Positions 1 through 9,482 of a DNA stretch of 64,000 nucleotides are shown in pieces. The stretch comes from an uncultured Porphyromonas sp. (GTDB taxonomy: Bacteria > Bacteroidota > Bacteroidia > Bacteroidales > Porphyromonadaceae): assembly GCA_934364985.1 (NCBI GenBank), contig CAKRMU010000006.1, positions 62,001 to 126,000 of the forward strand. Direction: 5' to 3'. Position 1 is the first letter of the stretch, and every line of letters starts with the position of its first letter. A program made the position numbers and the translations under genes. The notes below the pieces were generated by a model. The model did no database searches. It saw nothing but the letters and a program-made list of their open reading frames with translations, and was not told where the DNA came from.

Positions 1-2
1 CT

Positions 3-1271
3 ATTAAGTACCTTTTAGAGAATAGTGAGGATGCCATTAAGCGTCTCAGAGTAAAGCACGTGGAGGCTACTGGGGTGATAGAGAGATTACGCTCTCTTGA
101 TGAAGAACGCCGTAATACTCAAAGCGAGTTGGATAATTCTTTGGCTGAGCAAAATAAGATCTCTAAAGAAATAGGTCAATTAATGCGTGATGGGAATTGT
201 GAAAAAGCTGAACAAGCAAAGAGTAATGTCGCCAAACTTAAAGAGACTTCTAAGGCGTTAGAGCTACGCAAGCGAGAGCTGGAGGATTCCATTCAGCAAC
301 TTATTATTGAGCTTCCCAATGCACCTCATTCGTCAGTTCCGGAAGGTACTTGTGCCGATGATAATGTCGTAGAGCGTATGGGCGGTGAGATTAAGCCCTT
401 TCCTGGGGGGCTTGAAATATTGCCTCATTGGGAGCTTGCTAAGAAATACGATCTCATCGACTTTGAGTTGGGGGTCAAAATTACAGGTGCTGGCTTTCCT
501 GTTTATAAAGGTCAAGGGGCAAGGCTACAAAGGGCTTTGATTAACTTTTTCTTAGATAATGCAAGAGAGGCAGGCTACCTTGAGGTGCAGCCCCCTTATG
601 TAGTTAATGAAAATTCAGGTTATGGTACTGGACAATTGCCTGATAAAGAGGGGCAAATGTATCACTGCGATATAGATAATCTCTATCTTATACCTACGGC
701 TGAAGTCCCAGTGACTAATATTTTTCGTGATACCATAGTCGATGCAAGTGACTTCCCCATTATGTTGACGGCTTATTCGGCTTGCTTTAGGAGAGAGGCC
801 GGTAGCTACGGTAAGGATGTTAGAGGTCTTAATCGACTTCATCAGTTTGATAAAGTAGAGTTGGTACGGATAGACCATCCGGATCATTCCTATCAGTCTC
901 TGCATGAGATGGTGGCTTATGTTGAGACTTTGGTGCAAAAGCTTGAGCTCCCTTATCGTATCCTAAGGCTATGTGGGGGCGATATTAGTTTCACTTCAGC
1001 ATTGACATTTGACTTTGAGGTTTTCTCCGAGGCTCAGAAGCGTTGGCTTGAAGTGAGTTCAGTCTCCAACTTTGAGAGCTTCCAAGCAAATCGTCTCAAA
1101 TGTAGGTTTAAGAACGCTGATGGGAAGACCGAGCTATGCCATACTCTTAATGGGAGTGCTTTAGCTTTGCCACGTATTGTTGCCGCTCTCCTTGAGAATA
1201 ATCAGACTGCTGAGGGTATTGTGATCCCTAAAGCTCTCCGACCATATACTGGTTTTGACATCATCAAATAA
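3..1271 (+). CDS. serS: Seryl-tRNA synthetase, 5' end cut by window edge
   Basis: Class II aminoacyl-tRNA synthetase that charges tRNA-Ser with serine in the cytoplasm. A GTG at 60 would open a 403-residue frame, but the same frame is open back to base 3 and reads IKYLLENSEDAIKRLRVKHV, which is the normal SerRS N-terminus (family proteins begin M-L-x-I-K-x-L-R-E-N). The real start therefore probably lies only a few codons left of the window. The N-terminal antiparallel coiled-coil tRNA-binding arm is coded at about 60-310. Motif 2 (FRREAGSYG) is near 785 and motif 3 (LNGSALALPR) near 1145. It is followed after 50 bp by the DUF3108 gene. Identification is secure; only the exact start is not visible. 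Confidence 0.97.
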   Translation: MKYLLENSEDAIKRLRVKHVEATGVIERLRSLDEERRNTQSELDNSLAEQNKISKEIGQLMRDGNCEKAEQAKSNVAKLKETSKALELRKRELEDSIQQLIIELPNAPHSSVPEGTCADDNVVERMGGEIKPFPGGLEILPHWELAKKYDLIDFELGVKITGAGFPVYKGQGARLQRALINFFLDNAREAGYLEVQPPYVVNENSGYGTGQLPDKEGQMYHCDIDNLYLIPTAEVPVTNIFRDTIVDASDFPIMLTAYSACFRREAGSYGKDVRGLNRLHQFDKVELVRIDHPDHSYQSLHEMVAYVETLVQKLELPYRILRLCGGDISFTSALTFDFEVFSEAQKRWLEVSSVSNFESFQANRLKCRFKNADGKTELCHTLNGSALALPRIVAALLENNQTAEGIVIPKALRPYTGFDIIK

Positions 1272-1321
1272 TCGTAATAGGTGGTATGTATTGTAGCCAC
1301 TCTGATAGACATAGATATAAT

Positions 1322-2152
1322 ATGGAGCATAGTACACGAGGCATTGCCATTTGTCATATCGTCCTGTTTCTCTCTTCAGTAGTAGCATTTTGTCTTCTAT
1401 CTACCCAGCAAGTAGTAGGGCAAACATCGGTCTTATCCCATTCTGCAACGTTTACTTCGAACGAAGAGCTACACTATAAAATCAGTTTTAAGTGGGGTAT
1501 CGTACGAGGACGAATTGGGTATGTAACTATTACTAATCGAGCTACTAAGGGAGGGCAATATTTCAGTCAACTGCTGATGCGAACTACGGGTATTGCAGAG
1601 ACCTTTTATTCTATGCGCGACACATTAGAGACACTCTATGGAGTAGATAAGATGCCCCTGAGATTTGAAAAGAGGATAAATGACAAGGGCTATTATTCTG
1701 AGGATATAAGCACTTTTTCATATACTTCGAGGCAGGTCAAAGTAAATAATAGGCAAAAGGTTAAAGGCGAAATATGCATTGACACAACGTTTGTATTCAA
1801 TCGTTCAAATAAGGCAATAATCGATTTGCTCTCCTCATTGGCGATGGTACGAACCTACGACTTCGTTAGTCCGAGTGAGGGGCGTTCAATGCGAGCAGTA
1901 GTCCCTTTGGCAGATACTAAAACCGATATTGAGTATGTCTTTAAAGGATTTGAAACCATCATGATGCCCGACGGCTCGCAAAAGCAAGCGATGAAAATAG
2001 GCATTAATGTTGAGGATAAAAACTTCAATACCAATAAGAATTCGGTCATCGTTTGGCTCACACGTGACAAGGCCCAAATACCTGTAAGGCTTCAAGCGGA
2101 GTTGGCAATAGGTGCTGCTGTAGTGGAGCTTACCGATTACTATAAAAAGTAA
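1322..2152 (+). CDS. DUF3108 exported protein
   Basis: About 276 residues from the ATG at 1322; a longer frame opens at 1286 but adds a polar stretch before the signal peptide. A hydrophobic segment (IVLFLSSVVAFCLLS) followed by VVGQ predicts export to the periplasm. The mature part begins with NEELHYKISFKWGIVRGRIG, the pattern of the DUF3108 family, which is common in Bacteroidota as a periplasmic or outer-membrane-associated beta-rich protein of unknown function. It lies between serS and the HD-domain gene, with 5 bp to the latter, so the three probably share a transcript. The family call is by eye; no molecular role can be assigned. Confidence 0.8.
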   Translation: MEHSTRGIAICHIVLFLSSVVAFCLLSTQQVVGQTSVLSHSATFTSNEELHYKISFKWGIVRGRIGYVTITNRATKGGQYFSQLLMRTTGIAETFYSMRDTLETLYGVDKMPLRFEKRINDKGYYSEDISTFSYTSRQVKVNNRQKVKGEICIDTTFVFNRSNKAIIDLLSSLAMVRTYDFVSPSEGRSMRAVVPLADTKTDIEYVFKGFETIMMPDGSQKQAMKIGINVEDKNFNTNKNSVIVWLTRDKAQIPVRLQAELAIGAAVVELTDYYKK

Positions 2153-2157
2153 TCATT

Positions 2158-2751
2158 ATGGCAAAAGATAAGAACAACAAGCGGTCCAAAGGTACATCCG
2201 ATGGAGCACTTGATGTGTATGCTATCATCCAAAAATACTACGACCCGAATACTAAGTTATATAGCATTCTCACACAGCATAGTGAGTGCGTAGCCAATAA
2301 AGCCCTTGAAATAGAGAAGAGACATAGACAATGGCATTTAGATGAGAAACTTATATACGAGGGAGCGATGCTCCACGACGTGGGAATATTTCTCTGCGAT
2401 GCTCCCGGTATAGATTGCCATGGGACTGAACCATATATACAACATGGGGTATTGGGTAGTGAACTATTACGCTCTGAAGGGTTACCACAGCACGCATTGA
2501 TTTGTGAACGTCATACGGGGGTGGGTCTCACAATGGAGATGATTGAATCTCGGAATATGCCGTTACCTCATCGAGAGATGGTGCCGATCTCACTTGAGGA
2601 GCAGATAATATGCTTTGCTGATTGTTTTTTTTCTAAGACGGGTGATTTGTGCAGAGAGAAATCTGTAGAGCAGGTGACGAAAGATCTTATTAAACATGGT
2701 GAAGATCAGGTGAGAAAATTTGAAGTTTGGTGCAAGCTATTCTTGGATTGA
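2158..2751 (+). CDS. HD-domain phosphohydrolase-like protein
   Basis: 197 residues, starting at the ATG at 2158, 5 bp after the DUF3108 stop. The HD metal-binding signature is visible: H41 in the first helix, then H73-D74 in AMLHDVGIF, followed by further His residues (H83, and the HGVLGSELL and ERHTGVG segments). This is the arrangement of HDIG-type hydrolases acting on nucleotides or phosphoesters. The lysine-rich N-terminus shows no signal peptide, so it is cytoplasmic. The substrate cannot be read from sequence. Similar small HD proteins are widespread in Bacteroidales and often annotated only by domain. It is probably the last gene of the serS transcript; no clear terminator follows. Confidence 0.85.
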   Translation: MAKDKNNKRSKGTSDGALDVYAIIQKYYDPNTKLYSILTQHSECVANKALEIEKRHRQWHLDEKLIYEGAMLHDVGIFLCDAPGIDCHGTEPYIQHGVLGSELLRSEGLPQHALICERHTGVGLTMEMIESRNMPLPHREMVPISLEEQIICFADCFFSKTGDLCREKSVEQVTKDLIKHGEDQVRKFEVWCKLFLD

Positions 2752-3062
2752 TATGGTGTTGCAATTGTTTTATTGCCACTTGTCTATAGCTTTTGTTGTC
2801 TTTTCGAGTACTATAATTGGCACCATGATTGGTTAGTATAGTATTGACGAAGTTGCTACGACTAATATAATCTGCATTAGATATCGGGTATTCTCAAAAG
2901 ATTTTATCACAAAGTATTTTGATTGAATTACTAATCTCATTGTAGGTAATTTGATACTCTTACCTATATATGATGACATTCAATTTCAAGTCTTATTTCC
3001 TCGTAATAAGCATTTTTGGGGAAAAATTAGAGGGCATTCCTAAACCTATCATTTGTATTTTG
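2752..3062. other. Intergenic stretch before rnpB
   Basis: AT-rich DNA with no supportable gene. The one notable item is a single 23-nt unit at 2879-2901 (GATATCGGGTATTC core) resembling the tandem units found elsewhere in the window. No convincing terminator for the serS transcript is visible. Confidence 0.5.
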
Positions 3063-3070
3063 TATCTTTG
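3063..3070 (+). promoter_or_regulatory. Promoter -7 element of rnpB
   Basis: TATCTTTG matches the Bacteroidota -7 consensus TAnnTTTG and lies about 35-40 bp before the conserved P1 helix of RNase P RNA. The -33 region is weak (TTCC about 22 bp upstream). Confidence 0.6.
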
Positions 3071-3104
3071 CATTTTGAGAGAAGCATATTGGCGAATAAA
3101 AGGT

Positions 3105-3486
3105 GGGTGTGTGAGCCTTAAAGCTTGCCGCTGGCTTTCTTTGAGGAAGTGAGAGGAAAGTCCGGGCCACATAGAGCATCATACTTCTTAATGGGAAGCT
3201 ATCGTGAGGTAGATGAGCGTAACAGAGAATGACCGCCATAGCACTGCCGTGTGTGGGTTGTGGTAAGGGTGAAAAGGTAGGGTAAGAGCCTACCGAGCCT
3301 ATAGTGATATAGACTGCCGTACGCATTATGAGTGGAAAGGTCGCGTATACCAACGTTAAGGGTGGCTCGCCTGATGTTGAGGGGTAGACCGATAGAGCTG
3401 GTAGGTGACTGCCAGTGTAGATAAATGGTAAGCACTTGTGCTTAGGCACTAAGGACAGAACCCGGCTTATTGAGGGCTTTCACACT
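3105..3486 (+). ncRNA. rnpB: RNase P RNA, catalytic subunit
   Basis: Catalytic RNA that trims the 5' leader from pre-tRNAs. The universally conserved 5' core GAGGAAAGTCCGGGC (about 3151-3165) and the 3' core ACAGAACCCGGCTTA (about 3455-3469) are both present and correctly spaced for a type A RNA of about 380 nt. The P1 helix closes the molecule: GTGTGAGCC at 3109-3117 pairs with GGCTTTCACAC ending at 3485. A T-rich run (3486-3497) follows directly and probably terminates transcription. The 5' and 3' ends are estimated from P1 and may be off by several bases. Open frames over this region on both strands are artefacts of the structured RNA. Confidence 0.95.
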
Positions 3487-3528
3487 CTCTTTTTTTCGTT
3501 TTATGCTGTATATTGCTGACCCATAGGA

Positions 3529-4968
3529 ATGGATAACAACTACACAGAGGAGTACAATAAACGGCTCAAAGAGTTACAAGAGAAGCGACAAAAAGAGCAA
3601 AGTAAACGATCTAAAATCAAGCGTTTAATAGCTTGGTTTTCGGATGCCTATAATTTTGTGACCAGTGATATGTGGCGACTATATGATGAAGAAATGGTCG
3701 GCATTTCAGGCTTCTTTGTTCGCTTGCTAAGGGTACTTTATATCTCTATTAAGGAGTTTTTAGATGGTAGAGTAGGGCAAAAGTCTTCGGCTCTTACATA
3801 CACTACGTTATTGGCTTTAGTACCAACTCTTACTATTATACTTAGTGTCGCCGCAGGCTTTGGTATGGAAGCTTCAGTGCAACGAGCTCTGTATGAAGCC
3901 TTCCCTGCACACCAAATGGAGCTGACGGCAGCTTTTGGTTTAGTGGAGTCGTATTTAGCCCAAATCCAGAGCAGCGTGCTGATTATCGTTGGTCTCTTCC
4001 TCCTTATCTATACTGTATTCTCTCTATTATTAACCGTTGAGAGTATGTTTAATCAAATATGGCAAATAAAGACATCGAGACCTCTTAGTAAAAGTCTCTT
4101 AGGTTATTTTACCGCAATAATTGTGGTGCCTATTTCGCTTATGGCGATATCTTTCTCCAACATCTTTATTAGCTCTCTTCGCTCAATAGAATTATTAGGA
4201 GCAATTAGCATTGCTCCTATAATTACCACTCTTTTAAAGATACTTCCTTTTGTCGTCATCGTGATAATTCTTACCATAGTGTATTTGACTATGCCCAATA
4301 CAAAAGTGCGTTTTGTACCAGCTCTAATTGCTGGTGTCGTTGCTGGCGTGGCCTTTCAGCTTTTTCAGATGTTGTATATATCCGGTCAGTTGTGGGTGTC
4401 CAAGTACAACAGCATCTATGGTAGTATTGCTGCGATTCCCCTCTTGATGTTATTCGTACAATTTTCATGGACAATTATCCTTTTCGGAGCTCAATTAAGC
4501 TATGCTATTCAAAACGTAAAACGTTATGTTTTCCGTATAGAGAGCCAACGTGTAAGTCGCCGTTATCGCGACCTCGTGGCTATTATCTTGATGGAGAAAG
4601 TATGCAAAGCATTGCGGTTTAATGCTCTCCCATATAGTGCCGATGGCTTAGCTGAGGAAACTGAGTTGCCTATAGTGATCGTTAATGATACACTTGAGAA
4701 ACTTGTCACAAGTCAACTTCTTACTGAAATACCACCTAAAAAGAAAAAAAATGTTGTCACATATCTGCCAGCCGTAGAGGTAGATACTGTGACAGTAAAG
4801 CGGGTACTTACAGCGATGGATCGCTTAGGTGCCGAGAATTTTAGGATGGATATCTATGATGCATATGCTCCAGAGTGGGAGGCTATTTTACTATCAAGGC
4901 GCCTGCCGTATGACGAGCTTGAGACGCCAGTAATTGATATCGCTGAGAAACTGGATTTAAGTATGTAG
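3529..4968 (+). CDS. YihY/BrkB family inner-membrane protein
   Basis: 479 residues. A basic N-terminal tail rich in Lys and Arg (about 1-35) precedes a BrkB-type membrane domain with about six transmembrane helices between residues 95 and 330. It includes the family's GQKSSALTYTTLLALVP entry segment and NTKVRFVPALIAG. A cytoplasmic C-terminal extension of about 140 residues resembles a winged-helix-like segment, common in the Bacteroidota form of the family. The family was once called ribonuclease BN in error; its function is unresolved (envelope or transport roles are suggested). It starts 43 bp after the rnpB T-run. I see no separate promoter. Confidence 0.88.
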   Translation: MDNNYTEEYNKRLKELQEKRQKEQSKRSKIKRLIAWFSDAYNFVTSDMWRLYDEEMVGISGFFVRLLRVLYISIKEFLDGRVGQKSSALTYTTLLALVPTLTIILSVAAGFGMEASVQRALYEAFPAHQMELTAAFGLVESYLAQIQSSVLIIVGLFLLIYTVFSLLLTVESMFNQIWQIKTSRPLSKSLLGYFTAIIVVPISLMAISFSNIFISSLRSIELLGAISIAPIITTLLKILPFVVIVIILTIVYLTMPNTKVRFVPALIAGVVAGVAFQLFQMLYISGQLWVSKYNSIYGSIAAIPLLMLFVQFSWTIILFGAQLSYAIQNVKRYVFRIESQRVSRRYRDLVAIILMEKVCKALRFNALPYSADGLAEETELPIVIVNDTLEKLVTSQLLTEIPPKKKKNVVTYLPAVEVDTVTVKRVLTAMDRLGAENFRMDIYDAYAPEWEAILLSRRLPYDELETPVIDIAEKLDLSM

Positions 4969-5012
4969 TCGTTTGTTAAGTGAAAAATATTTGATCGCAT
5001 TTCATGGTGATA

Positions 5013-5044
5013 TTTGAATAAGTTACCAAATTTTGCTAACTTCG
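5013..5044 (+). promoter_or_regulatory. Promoter of the PpiD-like gene
   Basis: TTTG at 5013-5016, a 20-nt spacer, then TAACTTCG at 5037-5044. This is one mismatch from the Bacteroidota sigma-A consensus (TTTG, 19-21 nt, TAnnTTTG). Transcription should begin near 5051, giving a short leader to the ATG at 5095. Confidence 0.75.
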
Positions 5045-5094
5045 CAAACCAAATAAGCATGATGTTCTATTGGATATACATTAAATAATAATAT

Positions 5095-7230
5095 ATGGCA
5101 GTATTAGAAAAAATTAGAGGTATGGCTGTCCTTTTGGTAACAGCTATAGGTTTAGGTCTTCTTGCTTTCATCTTTGGCGATGTAGGCAATTGGTTCTCTT
5201 CACTATCACGTGATAGCGAGATGGATGCCTTTATTGTCAATGGAAATAAGGTCAAGATACAAGACTATGAAATGGCAGTAAATCAGGAGATGGAGCGGTA
5301 TAAGCAAACCAACCGTAACTTATCTGAGGCTGAGACACAGCAAATACGAAATATGGTGTATCAGACAATGGTGGCTAAGCAAATCCTGGGTGAAGAGGCT
5401 GATAAGATAGGGCTTTCTGTGACCCCCGCAGAGACTTTTGATTTAGTTCAGGGCGAAAATGTTTCTCCTGTGATACTGCAAAGTGGACTTTTTAATAACC
5501 CTGAGACAGGCGAATTTGATAGGGCTACTCTCCTAAACTTCCTAAAGGTAATAAATGGCAAGAGTGAGACACCTGAGGAGCAGGGCGTCATGGAAGAGTA
5601 TAAAGCATTGTGGGCAAATATTGAGTCAGATGTACGCTCAAATAAGTTGGCTGAAAAGTATAATAATCTCGTTGCAGGTGCAGTTGTAACCAATCAGCTT
5701 GAGGAAGCCTATTATGCTAAAGCTAATGGCACCGTCGCAAATTTAGCGTATGTCCAAAGAACAGTGGCACAAGGGAGTGACCTTGATGTCAAAGTTACGG
5801 ATGCAGATATTAAGGCATTCTATGAAAGCCATAAGAACATGTATGTGACACAGAGTGGTGGAGCCGATGTTGACATCATTTATACATTGATTAATCCTTC
5901 TCCCAAAGATTTTGAGAACGCAAGAGAGGATATCAATTTGGCTGCGGAGGCTCTTACAAAAGGTCAAGATCCTGTTAACGTATTGAGCGATTACTCCGAT
6001 ATTCAATATCAGAATACTTACTTTACTCTTGAGGAATTTAATAATCCTATCTTTCCAAGTGACGTTGCCGGTTTCCTTCAGAGTGCAACAATTGGCGAGG
6101 TCTCCCAAGTCTATGATTTAGGTAATTCTGTAAGTGTAGCTAAGTTGATGGACAAAAAGATTGCTCCTGAGATGCTACGAGTGAGCCATATTGTGCTTGC
6201 TCCAGCTGGTGCGATGGCGGATCAACCAAGTTTAGATAGCTTGTTAAATGTTGTCAAAAATGAGCCTGCCCAGTTTGCCGAGGTAGCTAGTACTTATTCT
6301 TTGGATCGTAATTCCAGTAACCAAGGTGGTGAAATCGGTTGGCTCAATGAGGCTATGGCGACCCAATATCTTGGGCAAGACTTCTGCAATGCTATCTATT
6401 CGGCTCAAGTAGGAGTGCCATTTAGCTTTAAGTCACAATACGGTGAACACATTGTCTTGGTTAATGAAGCAAAGGAAAGTGTTCCTAAATATAAAGTCGC
6501 TTTTGCTCAGAGAAAGGTAGTGCCAAGTAGTGAAACGCAAGGTGCTATTTATAATGAGATAAGTTCATTCTTAGCACAAAACAAAAACGCTGGTATTGAT
6601 TCACTTGCATTAAATAAAGGATATCAAGTGTTGAAACATACCAAGGTGAATGCCATTCAACCACAATTAGCTCAAGGTCTTGATAACAGTCGCTCTTTGA
6701 TACGTTGGGCAATGCGTGCTAAGCCAGGTGAGATAAGCGATATCACTGAGTGTGGAGATAAGTATGTCTTTGCAAAGCTCAATAGTTCGTTTGAAGGCGG
6801 TTTTATCCCATACGACTTTATAAAGGATGATCTGAAACAAGTGGTAGTGGATGAAATGACAGTTGATGCTATGCAAAAGCAACTTCAGGAAAACAATTAC
6901 TCCTCTTTAGATACTTTTGCGAGCTCTATTAATTCAACAGTGGATACGTTATCGGCTGTCAAGTATAGTTCAGGCAGACTTGCAAATATCGGTTTTGAAC
7001 CATCTATGAATGCCGTGGCAGCATTTGGTCAAGTTGGTGGTATACAAGTTGTCAAAGGTATAAGAAGTGTGTACTTGGCTACAGTTCTTAATAGAGAGTC
7101 CGATGCTGGCACACTTGCTGATGCCAAGATGCAATTAAATGCAGAGCGTAAGGGATTAGTTCGCTCTCAAGTTCTTGCTGAGGTTATTCAAAAAGCTTCA
7201 ATTAATGATAAGCGTGCAAGATTCCAATAA
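5095..7230 (+). CDS. PpiD-like periplasmic peptidyl-prolyl isomerase
   Basis: 711 residues with a single N-terminal transmembrane anchor (about residues 10-30) and a large periplasmic region. This is the PpiD/SurA-N layout of membrane-anchored chaperones that help outer-membrane and secreted proteins fold. A SurA-like N-terminal domain spans roughly 40-200. A parvulin rotamase domain at about 360-460 carries LRVSHIVLAPAG, GGEIGWL and the closing GEHIVLVNE motif. The C-terminal 250 residues are a second, degenerate parvulin-like and helical region. It is transcribed alone, with its own promoter (5013-5044) and a strong terminator (7256-7292). The name ppiD fits the architecture, but Bacteroidota members are distant from E. 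coli PpiD, so no symbol is given. Confidence 0.9.
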   Translation: MAVLEKIRGMAVLLVTAIGLGLLAFIFGDVGNWFSSLSRDSEMDAFIVNGNKVKIQDYEMAVNQEMERYKQTNRNLSEAETQQIRNMVYQTMVAKQILGEEADKIGLSVTPAETFDLVQGENVSPVILQSGLFNNPETGEFDRATLLNFLKVINGKSETPEEQGVMEEYKALWANIESDVRSNKLAEKYNNLVAGAVVTNQLEEAYYAKANGTVANLAYVQRTVAQGSDLDVKVTDADIKAFYESHKNMYVTQSGGADVDIIYTLINPSPKDFENAREDINLAAEALTKGQDPVNVLSDYSDIQYQNTYFTLEEFNNPIFPSDVAGFLQSATIGEVSQVYDLGNSVSVAKLMDKKIAPEMLRVSHIVLAPAGAMADQPSLDSLLNVVKNEPAQFAEVASTYSLDRNSSNQGGEIGWLNEAMATQYLGQDFCNAIYSAQVGVPFSFKSQYGEHIVLVNEAKESVPKYKVAFAQRKVVPSSETQGAIYNEISSFLAQNKNAGIDSLALNKGYQVLKHTKVNAIQPQLAQGLDNSRSLIRWAMRAKPGEISDITECGDKYVFAKLNSSFEGGFIPYDFIKDDLKQVVVDEMTVDAMQKQLQENNYSSLDTFASSINSTVDTLSAVKYSSGRLANIGFEPSMNAVAAFGQVGGIQVVKGIRSVYLATVLNRESDAGTLADAKMQLNAERKGLVRSQVLAEVIQKASINDKRARFQ

Positions 7231-7255
7231 GTGTTTTTTGCTGATAGTTATAAAG

Positions 7256-7292
7256 CTCCGTTACCACTTGGTGACGGAGTTTTTTTATTTTT
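7256..7292 (+). terminator. Rho-independent terminator after the PpiD-like gene
   Basis: A 10-bp stem (CTCCGTTACC / GGTGACGGAG, one G-U pair) with an ACTT loop, followed by a run of eight T. Confidence 0.92.
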
Positions 7293-7345
7293 GTAATAAG
7301 ATATTACCGCCTTCAAGATTAATGAGGAAATAAATATACAAATGC

Positions 7346-7376
7346 TTTGTGGTACTGTTATTATTAATTACCTTTG
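7346..7376 (+). promoter_or_regulatory. Promoter of pckA
   Basis: TTTG at 7346-7349, a 19-nt spacer and TACCTTTG at 7369-7376: a full match to the Bacteroidota promoter consensus. The start should be near 7383, giving a leader of about 35 nt. Confidence 0.85.
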
Positions 7377-7417
7377 CAACCGGAAAGCAACGAAACGTAT
7401 AATTAGATAATAAGTTT

Positions 7418-9031
7418 ATGGCAAAAAAGATTGATTTAACAAAGTATGGCATCTCGGGGGCAACCGAGATTGTTTATAATCCCAGTTATGATCTTCTATT
7501 TAAGGAAGAGACACGTGCGGATCTTGAAGGTTTTGAGCGTGGCCAAGTCTCAGAGTTAGGGGCTGTAAATGTTATGACCGGTGTCTACACAGGTCGCTCG
7601 CCAAAAGATAAGTTCTTCGTTATGGATGACACCTCACGCGATACTGTATGGTGGACTTCCGATGAATATAAAAACGATAACAAACCTGTTAAAGAGGAGA
7701 ATTGGCCTATCATTAAGAAGATAGCTACAGATGAGCTCTCCAATAAACGACTTTTCGTTGTCGATGCGTTTGTGGGTGCTAATGAGAATTCACGTCTTAA
7801 GCTTCGCTTTATTATGGAGGTAGCATGGCAGGCACACTTTGTTACCAATATGTTTATTCGTCCTACGGAGGCAGAACTTGCTAACTTCGGTGAACCAGAC
7901 TTCGTGATCCTCAATGCTTCAAAAGCCAAGGTTGCCAATTATAAAGAGTTAGGACTGAATAGCGAAACAGCTGTTGTCTTCAATCTCACGGAAAAGATGC
8001 AAGTGATCATCAACACTTGGTATGGTGGCGAGATGAAAAAAGGAATGTTCTCATACATGAATTATCTCCTACCTCTTCGTGGTATGGCATCTATGCACTG
8101 CTCCGCAAATACCAGTATGGACGACAAAGAGACTGCGATATTCTTCGGTCTTTCAGGTACAGGTAAAACTACTCTTTCTACCGATCCTAAACGTAAGTTG
8201 ATCGGCGATGACGAGCATGGTTGGGACGATGATGGTATCTTCAATTTTGAAGGTGGATGTTACGCTAAAGTCATCAATTTGAGTAAAGAGAGTGAGCCAG
8301 ATATATATAATGCTATCCGTCGTGACGCTCTTCTTGAGAATGTAACTCTCGACAAGAATGGTAAGATTGATTTCAGCGATAAGTCTGTAACAGAGAATAC
8401 TCGTGTCTCCTATCCAATCTATCATATTGAGAATATCGTCAAGCCTATCTCCAAAGCTGGTCATGCCAATAAGGTTATATTCCTATCGGCTGATGCCTTT
8501 GGTGTACTTCCTCCAGTGTCAATACTTACTCCAGAGCAGACCCAGTATTATTTCCTTAGTGGGTTTACAGCAAAGTTGGCAGGTACCGAACGTGGTATTA
8601 CCGAACCTACTCCTACATTCTCAGCTTGTTTTGGTGCAGCCTTCCTATCATTGCACCCTACGAAATATGCAGAGGAGCTTGTTAAGAAGATGAAAGCACA
8701 TGGAGCTAAGGCTTACCTCGTAAATACGGGTTGGAATGGTACTGGCAAACGTATCTCTATAAAGGATACCCGTGGTATCATTGATGCTATACTTGATGGA
8801 TCTATTGACAAAGCTGAAACCAGAGAGATGCCTTACTTTGGGTTCCGCATTCCACTATCATTGCCAGGGGTAGATCCTAAGATCTTAGACCCTCGCGATA
8901 CCTATAAAGATGCTAAAGAATGGGACGAAAAGGCACAAGATTTGTCTAAGAGATTTATTGAAAACTTCAAAAAATTCACAGGTAACGATGCTGGTAAAGC
9001 ACTTGTTGCTGCCGGCCCAAAGCTTAAGTAA
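7418..9031 (+). CDS. pckA: Phosphoenolpyruvate carboxykinase (ATP)
   Basis: 537 residues, the normal length of ATP-dependent PEPCK. It interconverts oxaloacetate and phosphoenolpyruvate. In anaerobic Bacteroidales it commonly runs in the carboxylating direction, feeding C4 metabolism and making ATP. Visible motifs: the P-loop [11 protein letters not shown] (about residues 243-253), the metal-binding segment [13 protein letters not shown] just after it, the substrate segment [12 protein letters not shown] (about 55-66) and [12 protein letters not shown] further on. It is monocistronic, bounded by a consensus promoter and a perfect 12-bp terminator. Identification is secure. Confidence 0.98.
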   Translation: MAKKIDLTKYGISGATEIVYNPSYDLLFKEETRADLEGFERGQVSELGAVNVMTGVYTGRSPKDKFFVMDDTSRDTVWWTSDEYKNDNKPVKEENWPIIKKIATDELSNKRLFVVDAFVGANENSRLKLRFIMEVAWQAHFVTNMFIRPTEAELANFGEPDFVILNASKAKVANYKELGLNSETAVVFNLTEKMQVIINTWYGGEMKKGMFSYMNYLLPLRGMASMHCSANTSMDDKETAIFFGLSGTGKTTLSTDPKRKLIGDDEHGWDDDGIFNFEGGCYAKVINLSKESEPDIYNAIRRDALLENVTLDKNGKIDFSDKSVTENTRVSYPIYHIENIVKPISKAGHANKVIFLSADAFGVLPPVSILTPEQTQYYFLSGFTAKLAGTERGITEPTPTFSACFGAAFLSLHPTKYAEELVKKMKAHGAKAYLVNTGWNGTGKRISIKDTRGIIDAILDGSIDKAETREMPYFGFRIPLSLPGVDPKILDPRDTYKDAKEWDEKAQDLSKRFIENFKKFTGNDAGKALVAAGPKLK

Positions 9032-9056
9032 TTACTCTATTTAGACTCGTATGATT

Positions 9057-9088
9057 AAGCACTTCCTCAAGTGAGGAAGTGCTTTTTT
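9057..9088 (+). terminator. Terminator of pckA
   Basis: A perfect 12-bp stem (AAGCACTTCCTC / GAGGAAGTGCTT, 9057-9068 with 9073-9084), an AAGT loop and a T-run. Confidence 0.95.
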
Positions 9089-9310
9089 GTCTATTTAGTG
9101 TATAGCAGTATCGTTGAAAGCAAGGGTTCTGTGGTTTAATGTGTGGGGAACAAAATGGTTGCCAACTCCTCTCTCTACACAAAAAGAATTTATTAAGAAT
9201 GCTTGACGATGCAACAGACGTGTGTCTTTTGTATTATTTAAAGTCAGATAATACTTGTTAGTCAAGAACTTTCAATGATTTTGGAGTTTGTAGATAACTG
9301 CCAAGTTTAT

Positions 9311-9425
9311 AGATACTTTTGGGTAAAGCTAAAGGATACCCTAAATACGCACTCGCAAATATAGGGAATTCGTCTCACTGAATACCAGATATTAGCGTCG
9401 GTGAATACTAGGTATTCTTTAGACA
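9311..9425. repeat. 23-nt tandem array A, five units
   Basis: Five consecutive 23-nt units starting at 9311, 9334, 9357, 9380 and 9403 with no spacers. Each carries a version of the near-palindrome GAATACC-N-GGTATTC followed by about 8 variable bases. Units diverge but keep exact phase. The array ends 12 bp before the -33 box of the B12-locus promoter. It matches the description of the BrickBuilt 23-nt minisatellite/MITE of P. gingivalis (intergenic, spacerless). Identity with that family is inferred from unit length, arrangement and location. Confidence 0.85.
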
Positions 9426-9436
9426 TTATCTCCTAA

Positions 9437-9468
9437 TTTGGAATTCTTAAGTGCTTTAATTATCTTTG
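9437..9468 (+). promoter_or_regulatory. Promoter of the cobalamin-riboswitch transcript
   Basis: TTTG at 9437-9440, a 20-nt spacer and TATCTTTG at 9461-9468: a full consensus match. Transcription should start at about 9475, just before the riboswitch P1 helix. Confidence 0.85.
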
Positions 9469-9482
9469 CACTTGTGTAAAGA

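Noticed and set aside
2970-3152. 60-codon plus-strand open frame before rnpB
   Set aside because: It overlaps the rnpB promoter and 5' end, and its sequence resembles no family.
3027-3449. 140-codon minus-strand open frame
   Set aside because: It lies antisense to the RNase P RNA gene and has no family features; the open frame is a by-product of RNA structure and composition.
8403-8693. Overlapping 96-codon frame inside pckA
   Set aside because: Out-of-frame shadow of a highly conserved gene with no independent support.
9311-9425. CRISPR array from the regular 23-nt repeats
   Set aside because: No unique spacers lie between units, units are divergent near-palindromes, only 3-5 units occur per site, and no cas genes are present.
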